64,000 bases of DNA. Source: Pleurodeles waltl (Eukaryota; Chordata; Amphibia; Caudata; Salamandridae). A program made the translations under genes and the position numbers. The DNA lies in assembly GCF_031143425.1 (NCBI RefSeq), contig NC_090437.1, positions 851,025,978 to 851,089,977 on the forward strand, in the 5' to 3' direction. The notes under the pieces were generated by a model, which saw only the letters and a list, made by a program, of their open reading frames with translations, did no database searches and was not told the origin of the DNA. The stretch's first letter is position 1. Every line of letters begins with the position of its first letter. Positions 55,099 through 64,000 of this stretch are shown piece by piece.

Positions 55099-56655
55099 AT
55101 GGCACCACAACGACACCCCAGGTTATCAAAGGAGGAGCTACGGGTCATGGTAGAGGAAATCATCCGGGTAGAGCCACATCCATTGCTAGGAAGATGGAAC
55201 TATGGCAGAGAATCGTGGACAGGGTCAACCCCATGGGACAACACCCCAGAACAAGTGATGACATCAGGAAGAGGTGGAACAACCTACGGGGGAAGGTGCG
55301 TTCCATGCAGCAAGACACCAAATAGCTGTACAGAGGACTGGTGGTAGACCACCACCTCCTCCCCCACAACTAACAACATGGGAGGAGCAAGTCTTGACAA
55401 TCATGCATCCTTAGGGCCTGGCAGGAGTGGGAGGAGGACTGGACTCTGGCAAGTCAACTCTTTACCACTTTCACCCCCCACCTGCATGCCATCACATACC
55501 CCTACCCTTACCCTCACTCCCATCACTCCACCACCTCCCACACACGCCACCATCACAACCCACCCATCCCAATACTAAGCCCTGCATGCAACATGAATGC
55601 ATGGACACTCATCACAGACCTGCATGGACACCTATCACTAAAGCATGCACACTAAAGGGAAACAGCTAGCCCACAAAATACCAAATCACACAAGGCAAAG
55701 CTGCCAGGACAAAAACAACCATAGCGGGCAACACACCCATGCACAAGATGTCACACGCAGAAACAGTAACACTGCATTTACATCCCCACAGGTCCCCCAG
55801 CCAACATCACCAGAGAGGAGGTGCCAGCAACATCCAGTCCCCCCCAGAAGAGGCCCACAGTGATGACAGCAGCTCTGTTCACCTGGATCTGGATGACCAG
55901 CCTGGCCCATCAGGGATCTCCAGACAGTCGGTTACCCAGACACAGTCCCATACCACCACAGAGCCTCCCCCCTCAGGAAACACCAGCACAGGACCCACCC
56001 AGCAGGCCCATATCTCTGTCCCCAGGACACATCAGTCAGCATTGTGTCCACCACTACAGGGACCCCAGGCCACCCCACAAACACAGAACGATTAGGGACC
56101 TGGGGTCAGTGGTAGTGGGCACATGGTTCAGGGGTCAGAGGCACAGGAGAACAGGGAAGCTAGGAGGACTGCTGTGTGACGGGGGAGGACAGGCCCAGGG
56201 AACCGAATCTCCAGGAGGCACTTACCATGATCCCGGAAGCATACCACCATTCCCAGGAGACGGTGGGCCAGATACTGGACAAGATGCAGGAGAACCAACG
56301 GCTGCAGGAGGGACAGTACCTGGGGATCAGGGAGGACTTGAAGGACATCAACACCACCCTGATCACCATTGCAGGGGTGCTGGCAGACATTGCCAATACT
56401 GTGAGGGAGGCAGTGGCACACCACCGGGCCCCTACTACTAGCCAAACCGATGACCAGCCCTCCACCTCTGCTAGTGGACAAGAGGCCCTGCCACAGGGCC
56501 AACAGGCCACCAGCACCCCTCCTCCTGCAGAAGGAGAATCACCCCGCAAACGTTCCCTGCGATCCAGGCAGAAGCCAGAGACTATTGCCAAGACCCCCGC
56601 CAGGAAAAAAGACTCTCCTGAATGTCACCCTTATGTCCCACCCTGTCCACATTGA
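55099..56655 (+). pseudogene. Harbinger Myb/SANT-like gene 1
   Basis: The ATG at 55099 opens MAPQRHPRLSKEELRVMVEE, followed by IIRVEPHPLLG. A frameshift near 55190 then gives RKMELWQRIVDRVNPMGQHP and RTSDDIRKRWNNLRGKVRSM, ending at a stop at 55323. Together these are a NAIF1/MSANTD-type Myb-like DNA-binding domain. A later exon-like stretch after CATCCCCACAG (55793) has an acidic part (HSDDSSSVHLDLDDQPGPSG). The frame 56176-56655 gives a helical C-terminus (YHHSQETVGQILDKMQENQR, INTTLITIAGVLADIANTVR) and a basic tail (SPRKRSLRSRQ). In Harbinger, the Myb-like partner carries the transposase into the nucleus and to the ends. Intron borders are inferred. Confidence 0.75.
55460..55580 (+). repeat. 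C/A-rich low-complexity tract
   Basis: CCACCT, CACTCCCATCACTCC and similar runs between the first domain and the next exon-like stretch. It lies in a likely intron of the gene. Confidence 0.6.
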
Positions 56656-57074
56656 ACTGCCATTGCTCCCCTTCCTATGCCCCCTTGGACAATGCACCTA
56701 TGATCCACATAGACTGGACTCTATCCTGGACTTTCCTCCACCATCACCCCAGCCCATTGCACATCTCCCTCTACTTATTAGCACTTAAATAAACACCCTT
56801 TGATAGTATGGAGTATGTCAAATGATTTAACCATGTATTCATTTAACAAGGTTTGAACACTGCAAAACAACTGTACAGTAATGTATACGTAGGAATGACC
56901 TGTAGTTGGCTGCAGTCAACACACCAGGAGCGGTAGTGGGGCACAAATATCTGCAAATAGAGATGCCAAAGGGTACAGTGAGTGGCCATAGAAGTGGGAA
57001 AAACTGCCTGCCAGTGACAATGTCAAACACAAAACTGTCAATTAAAAGTGAAGCTACACTGTCTTACCTGTGTG
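56656..57074. other. Spacer between Harbinger genes 1 and transposase
   Basis: It holds the 3' ends of two convergent genes, with AATAAA at 56788-56793 (+). Otherwise nothing recognised. Confidence 0.5.
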
Positions 57075-57782
57075 TCATTGGAAGTATTGATGAATTATTG
57101 CACTTCTCCTGTCCTCATCCTCATACTCTGCTTCCTCATCTTTACTGTCCACAGGGTCCACTGCTGCCACACGCCCATCTCCAGCCTCATCCTCCTGCAG
57201 AAAAGGCACCTGGTGACATAAAGCAAGGTTGTGCAACATACAGCATGCCACGACCTTCTTGGGTGAGTAGCACAGGGAACCACCTGTGAGATGGAGGCAA
57301 CGAAACCTAGCCTTCAGAAATGCAATATGTGTACCATCAATTGCCTCAATAATGTTGGGAATGTGTCCCATTGCATAGAAATCAGCTTTCACTGTGGCCA
57401 AATCCTACACCTGGGAGAAAACAGTGTAGCTGTGCATGTATTTAATCAGGGCAGACAACACTCTGGTCAGCACTATTGAGAACATTGGCTGTGACATTCC
57501 TGATGCCAAGCCCCCTGTCACTTGGAAGGAGCCAGTTGCCAGGAAATGGAGCACAGATAGGACTTGCACAAGAGGGGGGATCCCTGTGGGGTGAGGGATA
57601 GCAGATATCAGGTCAGGCTCCAATTGGGCACACAGGTCTGTGATTGGGGCCCTGCCCAGTCTATAGGTGAGGATATTGTGCCTGTCCTCCATTGTTGCCA
57701 AGTCCACCAGGGTTCTGTACACGGAGGGGTTGTCTCCATCCCCTATTCATCCGCAGCAGTTGCAATCTATGGGGCAAAATGG
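57075..57782 (-). pseudogene. HARBI1-type transposase with internal deletion
   Basis: The N-terminal helical part reads RTLVDLATMEDRHNILTYRL, then LCAQLEPDLISAI and HPTGIPPLVQVLSVLHFLAT (57722-57405). After a stop (57404-57402) the frame continues DLATVKADFYAMGHIPNIIE, then AIDGTHIAF, whose Asp (57338-57336) is the first residue of the DDE triad. The next residues are LKARFRCLHLTGGSLCYSPK and ACCMLHNLALCHQVPFLQED, which belong near the C-terminus. About 90-100 residues, with the second Asp and the Glu, have been removed, so the enzyme cannot be active. A further frameshift lies near 57745. The usual length is about 300-350 residues; here about 210 remain. Confidence 0.9.
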
Positions 57783-58180
57783 TGAGCAGCTGGTCGGTAT
57801 CTCATGTTTCCAAACACTGCACTTCATTGCATGTTGTGATTGTAACAGTAGGTTGTTGGATAGGTCCAAACGGTGCTTATGTGTACTGTGACGCAGTTAG
57901 GGGCCATGGCCTGCCCCACCCGAAATGGGGTCCTCCTGTCCTGTATGGAGGGACAGGTGGAAATGAGGTAATTCCGCTGATGTTGTGCGCCGTTGTGGAA
58001 GGCGGTCGAGAACCGCCGTAGAAAACTCCTGATTGGTTATCATTGGGCCCTATGGGTTACATTATGCACCGCCGCAGACTTGACCACCATTTTCTATCTG
58101 TTTATTCACTTGCTACCTGACCTTCAACAGCAGGGGACCTACACTGCATGTGCTGCTGTGACCTGTGTCTGCAACCGACC
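57783..58180. promoter_or_regulatory. Divergent intergenic region of the Harbinger element
   Basis: About 400 bp between the start of the transposase (-) and of Myb-like gene 2 (+), so a shared promoter is likely. It has short GGCGGT/ACCGCC repeats (e.g. GGCGGTCGAGAACCGCC at 58000-58016), the same hexamer family as at the element's termini, which suggests protein-binding sites. Confidence 0.5.
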
Positions 58181-59670
58181 ATGGCTCGTGTGACTGGGGA
58201 AAGGGCCCCTGCCTTCACCTCGACAGAGTTGGAGAGACTGGTGCATGGGGTCCTACCCCAGTACCGAATGCTGTATGGGCCTCCAGACCAACAGGTGAGT
58301 ACGCTGTGAGTACGATGCATGGGGCATGAATGCATGGAATGGTGTGTGTGAAGGCCTCGTGTAGGGGATGGTTGGTGGATGGGCCCTGGGTAGCGTGCTG
58401 CATGTATGTTTGGCCATGTCTGTGCGTAAGGGGATGTGAAGGGCTATGTTGGGCCATCAGTGTAACAGGCAAGATGGTCTGACATATACCTTTTCCTATG
58501 TGTACTTCTCTGCAGGTCAGCGCTCATCAGAAAAAGGGGAATATGGCGTGCCATCTCCAATGACGTGCGGATCCTGGGGGTCTATGGCAGGTGGAGCACC
58601 CACTGTCAGAAATGGTGGGAGGACCTGAGACGCTGGGCACGGAAGACGGAGGAAACCAAGCCTGGGATGGCCTCCCAACAAGGAAGGGGTGCCTGTCGAA
58701 CCCTGACCCCCCTGATGGCCCGCATACTGGCAGCGGCCTATCCGGATTTGGATGGGCACCTGGGGGCATCACAGCAGCCACAAGGGAGTAAGTACAGTGT
58801 CCCAATATACTACTTGCGCATGGTGGGGTGGTATCCGGGTGGGGGATGTGGCCTGTGGGTGCCCCTATGCGAGGCTGGACATTGCAGGATAGGTCCCATG
58901 TTGGGCAGGGTCTGATGTAAACTTCCTTTAACCAAGCTAGTAGGCATCCACTACTGTGCAGGGGTCTGTGGGTATCAGGTATGCTGCAATTAGTGTTAGG
59001 TGTCCATGGGCTGGTGACTAGCATTGTGACTGGTAGTGCATTGCCTAGTGTGTAGGACTGTTCCCTGTGTGTGTGTGTGTCGTGTACGCCAAGGGTGGTG
59101 TTGTTGCCGCCATTGACCAAGTGTATCCTTTGTCTCTTCCCCCCCTTTATGTTTTGTCACCCTGTCTATATGTGCATTAGCATCATCTGGCGGAGGAGCA
59201 GAGGCACTGGCGATGGAAGGAGCTACATCCCACAGGGCCCAGGAGGCCGAATCCACAGACGGTGAGGGCACCAGTGGGACGGAGGGTGAGAGGAGGACCA
59301 CGGCAGAGACTGGAGGGGACCGTTCGGACAGTGATACCTCCTCCGATGGAAGCTCCATGGTGGTGGTGGACACCTCTGTGCCCTCCCCAACTACAGGTAC
59401 AGCCACCATCCGTACCAGCACCGCCCTCCCAGCAGCCCCTCAACGTGTTTCCCATGCCTGCTCACCCAGGAGGGTGGGCATCATCTTCACCCAGGCACCT
59501 CAGGCCCTGCCCCAGTTAGCCCTGCTGCCCTGAGTGAGGAGGCTATTGACCTCCTGCGATCCATCTCTGTTGGGCAGTTAACCATTGTGAATGCCATCCT
59601 GGGGCTGGCAGCCCAAGTGCAACAAACAAATGCATTTATGGAGGGCATTCACACTGGCAGCCAATGTCCC
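58181..59670 (+). pseudogene. Harbinger Myb/SANT-like gene 2, multi-exon
   Basis: Exon 1: ATG at 58181 gives MARVTGERAPAFTSTELERL, then VHGVLPQYRMLYGPPDQQ, and donor CAG|GTGAGT (58292/58293). Exon 2 follows CTCTGCAG (58515). It opens VSAHQKK, then a 1-bp insertion shifts the frame to GIWRAISNDVRILGVYGRWS, THCQKWWEDLRRWARKTEE and LTPLMARILAAAYPDLDG. It ends at AAGGGA|GTAAGT. Exon 3 (from about 59179) is acidic (GDRSDSDTSSDGSSMVVVD), and a helical segment SEEAIDLLRSISVGQLTIVN runs on to about 59670. The WRAI...DVRxLG...R/WSxxxCxxxWEDLRR pattern is a Myb/SANT-like (NAIF1-type) DNA-binding domain, distinct from gene 1. Confidence 0.8.
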
Positions 59671-60431
59671 TGATTCTAACCTATCCCCTCCAACTTCCTC
59701 TACCCAGTCCCATTACCCTCAACCCCAACCTATCCCAAGCACTCAGGCAGACCAACATGCACACAAGACAACATACAGGAGTGGTTCAGGCAAACACAAG
59801 CACCACACATCATCCCACAGGCACTCACACAAACACCATCCAGATGCAGACATACCAATATCCACTGTCTCCACTGTGTCCCCCTCCTCGTCGTCCACCT
59901 CCCTCCCAGTTGTATCTACACTCACACCTGCATGCACTTCATCCTCATCCACTACCACCATCACCATCACGCCTATCCCTCATTGGCAGTCACCACCCCC
60001 ACATCCATGCACACATCCCCTGTGTCCTCTCACACCGTGTCTGTGCCCTCTCCTCCCAAAGTACACAAACACAAGCACTCAGACACCCAACAGCCATCCA
60101 CCTCACAACAGCATCCAGCTCATGCACCTGCACCCAAACACTGGACAGACACCTCCTGCAACCACTTCCTCTTCCTCCACTCCCAAACCTTCACCCTCTT
60201 TCCGCCCAATGTCCCTAAGAAGCTTTTCCTCTCCACCGTTGACCTCTTCCTTACCACTCCCCTCCCCTGTCATTCATGTCAGGTCAGGGTGGTCAGAACC
60301 CAGACGAGCACCTCAGCCACCCAGTCCACGGCCACAGTAGTGTCGACAGCTACTCCAGGTGGGAGAGGATACCGGGCACCAGGCAGCCACACTGAAAGGG
60401 AGCCTGCACCAGGTGCTGCAAGGAAGGCCTA

Positions 60432-60600
60432 GGAGGCACCACCAGCTGCCTCAAGGAAGGGTAAGGAGGTACCCACAGCTGCCTCAAGGAAGGGCAAGGA
60501 GGTACCCCCAGCTGCTTCAAGGAAGGGCAAGGAGGCACTCCCAGCCGCTACAGGGAAGGGCAAGGAGCAATCCCCAGATGCTGACAGGAAGGGCAAGGGG
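60432..60600 (+). repeat. 30-bp tandem repeat, 5-6 copies
   Basis: Units of AGCTGCCTCAAGGAAGGGCA plus AGGAGGTACCC encode the AASRKGKEVP decapeptide. Later units diverge (GCTACAGGG, GCTGACAGG). Confidence 0.85.
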
Positions 60601-60675
60601 CCTGCACCAGCAGGCAGGAAGGACAGGAGGCCTGGTGCTGGGACTCATTCGGAGCCCCCACCACCAACCATGGTG

Positions 60676-61040
60676 GTTCAGCCGTCCGAGGCTGCAGGGC
60701 AAGGGCTGGAGCCTCCCCCCACCACTGCCAGCACCACCACCACCAGCACCGCCACCAGTACCACTGCCAGCAGCAGCAGCCCCAGTGGGCAGCTCTCTGA
60801 GGCTGCAGGCGAAGGGTTGGAGCCTCCCCCACCACTGCCAGCACCGCCACCAGCACCACTGCCAGCAGCAGCAATCCCAGTGGGCAGCCATCCGAGGCTG
60901 CAGGGGATGGGCTGGAGCCTCACCCACCACTGCCAGCAGCAGCAGCCCCAGTGGGCAGCCGTCCGAGGCTGCAGGGGATGGGCTGTAGCCTTCCCCACCA
61001 CTGCCAGCACCACCACCAGCATCACTGCCACCACTGAGCA
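60676..61040 (+). repeat. About 70-115-bp tandem repeat, four copies
   Basis: CGAGGCTGCAGGGGATGGGC, then TGGAGCCTCCCCCACCACTG and CCAGCAC-type triplets. Units start near 60687, 60798, 60892 and 60964; unit length varies with the CCA/CAG triplet number. Confidence 0.8.
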
Positions 61041-61164
61041 GCCGTCACCGCCGGTGGACAGTGTGTAGTCCTGCATCCATGGGCTGTTGTGCGGCCTAGC
61101 CCCTGCAAATCCTGTGGGTCTGACACCCAGGTGAGAGACTGTGACATTGCACTCCCCAAGATCT

Positions 61165-61440
61165 GTATCACAGGGCACAATGCACCCTCCAGAACCAGTG
61201 GAAGAAGCCATCCACTCACTCCATCCTTCCCAGGATGAAGGATACTGGGCACAATGCCCCCTCCAGAACCAGTGGAGAAGCCATCCACTGACCCCATCCT
61301 TCCCAGAATGAAGCACACTGGGCACAATGTCCCCTCCAGAACCAATGGAAGAAGCCATCCACTCACCCAATCCTTCCCAGGATGAAGCACACTGGGCACA
61401 ATGCCCCTTCCAGAACCAGTGGAGGAAGCCATCCACTAGA
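61165..61440 (+). repeat. About 71-bp tandem repeat, four copies
   Basis: Each unit contains GGGCACAATGCCCCCTCCAG, AACCAGTGGAGGAAGCCATC and CTTCCCAGGATGAAG. Units start near 61176, 61247, 61319 and 61393. Confidence 0.85.
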
Positions 61441-61700
61441 GAGACTTTTGCCTTGCACTGCCCAGAACCAAGCAGTGGGCAAATCACCAACTTGAGAGAC
61501 TGTTGCCTTGCACTCCCCGGGACCAAGCAGTGGGCAAATCACCCACTTGAGAGACTGTGGACTTGCACTCCCCAGAACCAAGCAGTGGGCAAGCCACCCA
61601 CTTGAGAGTCTGTGACCTTGCACTCCCCAGGACCAACCAGTGGGCAAATCACCCACTTGAAAGACTGTGGCCTTGCACTCCCCAGGACAGCGCACAGAGC
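61437..61700 (+). repeat. About 58-bp tandem repeat, 4-5 copies
   Basis: Each unit contains GAGAGACTGTGGCCTTGCAC, TCCCCAGGACCAAGCAGTGG and GCAAATCACCCACTT, starting near 61437, 61494, 61551, 61608 and 61666. It shares AACCAAGCAGTGG-like pieces with the preceding 71-bp family. Confidence 0.85.
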
Positions 61701-62543
61701 ATGTTGCCCCCTCCAGGACCAGTGGTGTTGTACCCCCATTCCCCGTCCCCCTGAGGTGCCTGGCTATTTTCGACCTGATGCCCCTGCAGTGTTCTCTCTG
61801 TGTTGTTGCAGGAATGAGGTGGGGCCTTGGCCTATGTGTTGTGGCCCTTTGGCCCGCGGACATTGAGGACTGGGCAGTGTCCCTACATTTGTAAATATGT
61901 ATATACCTTTGTATTTTGATGCTCTTATTCATAGTATTTTATCGTATGATACTCACTTTCGTCAAATCATTTTGTCCTTGCATTATTCCTGAGAGGTACG
62001 GGGTAAATATGTTATGTTGCTGCATCTGGTTGTGTGTATGGTGTTGGGGGTGTGGGTGGGGGTGAGGGTGTTGCGTGTGTGTGTCACTCTCTTTTTCCTC
62101 CCCCCTCTCTTGTGTGCTAGGCGGAAGTACTCACCGTGGTCGTCTTCTCCGGCATTGGTGTTCATAATGAAGCAGAAGGTAGGCGAGCATGGGGAAGACA
62201 TGCAGTTCAGGCTCCATGGTGTCGTGGTTGTCCCCTGATTCTCCACAGGTGAGTCCTTTGACTTCTGAGATCTGTTTCCGCCAGGCTTTTGATGTCATTG
62301 TTCCTGCCCCGGAAAAGGTGGCAGATAGGCCGGTCAGAATAGAGTGGGCAGTACATTGTCTTCCGCCTGGCTGTTGGCGGTTACCGCCGTGGTGCTTATT
62401 GATTCCACACTGGCGGTTGGTGTGTTAAAGTGGCTGTCTGTCTGAGCGGTTTCCACCGTGGCTATGGTTCCATTTTTGTTACCTCCAGCCTGTTGGCGGT
62501 ATTACCGCTGTTTATCACCGACCGCCAGGGTTGTAATGAGAGC
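61701..62543 (+). other. Harbinger 3' non-coding region
   Basis: GT-rich stretches (62025-62075), then GGCGGT/ACCGCC motifs from about 62370 to the terminal repeat. No supported gene. Confidence 0.6.
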
Positions 62544-64000
62544 CTATGCCCTCTCTGTCGAATAGGTGTCCAACCGAGCAACATTGTGGAGTGGACCAGA
62601 ACAGGTAAGATCCCTGATCCCGGCCTGGCGTAAAATCTGGGTTCCCCACTATGGGGGTCAAAGGAGACGGGAAGGTGGGGAGCTCCCTGGTAGGGGCCAC
62701 TTGGACCCATGCTTTCATTGTTGTGCAAGTGTCAGGGGAGGAGTATAGACCCCACGATCTATGACAGCACTGGAGGAAAGGAATCTTCCACAGGGTGGTC
62801 CCTGCGATTGCTCTATCCATGAAGAGCCATTGCTTGTCAGACTCTGACAGGGGCGACTCTAAGAGGTATCGGAGCTGGGCTGCCCTATAATATTGCTGAA
62901 TGTCAGGAATACTCAGTCCGCCCTTCCGCAGGTGTTGACAGGACAGGTGTCTGCTCATCCTAGACCGGCCCCCAGCCCAAATAAAGTGGCCGATAGCATG
63001 TTGTAGCGTATGGAGGGCACCAGGCAGGGGTTCTGCCAGGAGCATCTGAAAGAGGAATAGAGCCCTTGGCAGGATCAACATTTTTATGGCCGCTATTCTG
63101 CCCAGCCATGAGATGGGGTGTGCTCTCCACTGGGCCAGGTATTGTCTGACACTCTGGAGGAGGAGCTGGTAATTCAAATGTGAGGACTCCACAACAGTCT
63201 TAGCTATCTACAAGCCTAAGTATGGAATGGACTGTGGTTGCCATTGAAATGGATACTGCCGGGCCAACAACTCCCCTGTAGCCTTCGGAAGCGTGAGTTT
63301 AAGAGCTTGTGATTTTGAGAGGTTTATCCTGAAACCTGAAACCTCCCCGAAGGACTCCACCTCCCTCAAGAAAGCCGGCAGGGCCCTCAGTGGGTTTTCA
63401 AAGGCCTTCACCACGTCATCTGCTTAAAGTGCTATCACATGTTCTTCCCCGCCAAAAGTGGCCCCGTGATCTCTGGGTCATCCCTCATGCGCTGCCCAGA
63501 GGGCTCCATATAAAGGGCGAATAGCAGGGGGAAATCGGGCACCCCTGCCGGGTCCCCCGGCTCACCGGGAATGAGGCCGATGCTGTCCCGTTGACTCTGA
63601 CTGTGGCCTTTGGGTGACTATACACACTAGTAATCCATGCACGGACCCTGGGCCCTAGCCCGAAATGCTCCAAGGTTGCCTGTAGATGTGGCCAGTGGAC
63701 CCGATCAAATGCCTTTTCAGCATCAATGCTGAGCAGCATTTTTGTCTGTCCCCAAACGCTGAGATTTGTCTATGATGTGCATGATCCATTTGGTTTTGTC
63801 CCCGCACTGTCTGAGTGGGGTAAAGCCCTCCTGATCCGGGTCCACCAGTCCAGGCATCAGTGGATTCAGGCCGGAAGCCAGGATGACCATGAGCAGCTTG
63901 ATGCCTACATTAAGTAGTGAGATGGGTCTATAAGACCCACAAAGTACGGGGTCTTTCCTTGGTTTCGCGATGACCACAATGGATGCATCTAGCATAGGTG
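62544..64000 (-). pseudogene. Second L1-like ORF2, RT part (continues off the window)
   Basis: RT blocks read YRPISLLNVGIKLLMVILA (63995 on), LLSIDAEKAFDRVHWPHL (motif A), and SRGTRQGCPISP (motif B). The motif C box is damaged: YADD reads stop-A-D-D (TAA at 63426-63424). After it come VSGFRINLSKSQALKLTL (63414-63208) and a long frame 63192-62515 with WLGRIAAIKMLILPRALFLF and NPDFTPGRDQG, the thumb and connection. Frames shift at about 63740, 63480 and 63200. Confidence 0.88.

Larger units (their letters stand above)
59671..61070 (+). pseudogene. Pro/Thr/Ser-rich and repeat-coding extension of Harbinger gene 2
   Basis: Low-complexity frames rich in His, Pro, Thr and Ser (59664-60432) are followed, after a stop at 60430, by a frame with repeated AASRKGKEV decapeptides. 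Then comes a Pro/Thr/Ala-rich part with four EAAGxGLEPPP units to a stop near 61066. It could be the C-terminal tail of gene 2 grown by repeat expansion, or 3' UTR that happens to be open. No domain recognised. Confidence 0.4.
54528..62543. mobile_element. PIF/Harbinger element, 8.0 kb, with three gene remnants
   Basis: The left end GGCCCTCATTATAACATTGG is the inverse of the right end, which closes GTTGTAATGAGAGCC at 62543; subterminal GGCGGT/ACCGCC motifs are on both sides. TAA lies before it and TAT after it, a 3-bp duplication with one change. It carries a Myb/SANT-like gene (+), a HARBI1-type transposase (-) and a second Myb/SANT-like gene (+). No further terminal sequence was seen inside, so it reads as one element. 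The MITE at 2911-3523 has the same termini. Confidence 0.88.
53456..64000 (-). mobile_element. Second L1-like element, 3' half, split by Harbinger
   Basis: The 3' end with an AATAAA signal (inverse TTTATT at about 53469-53474) lies near 53456. ORF2 C-terminal pieces run to 54527, the Harbinger element occupies 54528-62543, and ORF2 resumes from 62544 to the right edge in the RT domain. It belongs to the same family as the element at 18723-25038: NPDFTPG, RWLLTKTTDKHVISELYD and MLDASIVVIAKPRKDPV find counterparts there. The 5' part, ORF1 included, is beyond the window. Confidence 0.88.

Noticed and set aside
58527..59120. 197-residue minus-strand frame
   Set aside because: Antisense to exon 2 of Harbinger Myb-like gene 2, whose plus-strand translation shows the Myb/SANT domain with splice sites.
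60678..61526. 282-residue open frame on the minus strand
   Set aside because: It runs antisense through the tandem repeats of the Harbinger element; its peptide repeats (GKDGVSGW and similar) follow the DNA repeat and show no domain.
32400..64000. A second host gene upstream of AGA
   Set aside because: Every frame with family signal in this half belongs to a transposable element; nothing else had conserved residues with splice sites.

Overview
The window is vertebrate nuclear DNA from a very large, transposon-packed genome, most likely a salamander and probably a salamandrid newt such as Pleurodeles. The species call is inference. It rests on a 27-kb intron stuffed with DIRS, Ngaro, L1-like, Harbinger, hAT and piggyBac DNA, and on a Harbinger family (termini GGCCCTCATTA) of a kind known to be massively expanded in newts.

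The only host gene I can support is AGA, the lysosomal aspartylglucosaminidase gene, on the minus strand. Exon 1 (32096-31976) encodes the signal peptide and the start of the enzyme. Exon 2 (4838-4685) encodes the conserved Cys-rich segment and is 154 nt long with both splice phases kept. The remaining exons lie beyond the left edge. Just upstream of exon 1 is a 9/10 match to the CLEAR/TFEB box of lysosomal genes and an ETS-type site. Everything from 32.3 kb rightward is upstream of AGA and appears to be only mobile DNA.

Layout. 1-2.5 kb: 3' part of an L2/CR1-like LINE. 2.9-3.5 kb: Harbinger MITE. 4.7 kb: AGA exon 2. 4.8-32 kb: AGA intron 1, holding decayed LINE pieces (6-8.6 kb), a hAT element (9.3-17.5 kb) split by a DIRS element (10.06-16.86 kb) that itself contains a second copy of the same hAT (13.8-15.5 kb) carrying a 67-bp micro-hAT, a full-length but decayed L1-like element (18.7-25.0 kb, minus) and another LINE fragment (25.5-26.8 kb, minus). 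32.0-32.3 kb: AGA exon 1 and promoter. 32.4-33.4 kb: hAT-type MITE containing a Harbinger MITE. 33.8-35.0 kb: fold-back hairpins and hammerhead-like motifs. About 34.8-51.9 kb: a Ngaro tyrosine-recombinase retrotransposon. It is interrupted in its gag region by a solo LTR (35.3-43.4 kb), which is itself split by a 7.1-kb piggyBac element, and in its SGNH-hydrolase region by a 2.7-kb LTR-like insertion. 53.5-64 kb: a second L1-like element (minus), split by an 8.0-kb Harbinger element (54.5-62.5 kb) that carries a transposase gene flanked by two different Myb/SANT-like genes.

No mobile-element reading frame is intact; all carry stops, frameshifts or deletions. The striking content is the series of nested insertions. 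For several of them the target-site duplications, and sometimes the empty site, can be read in this same window, so their order of arrival can be worked out.
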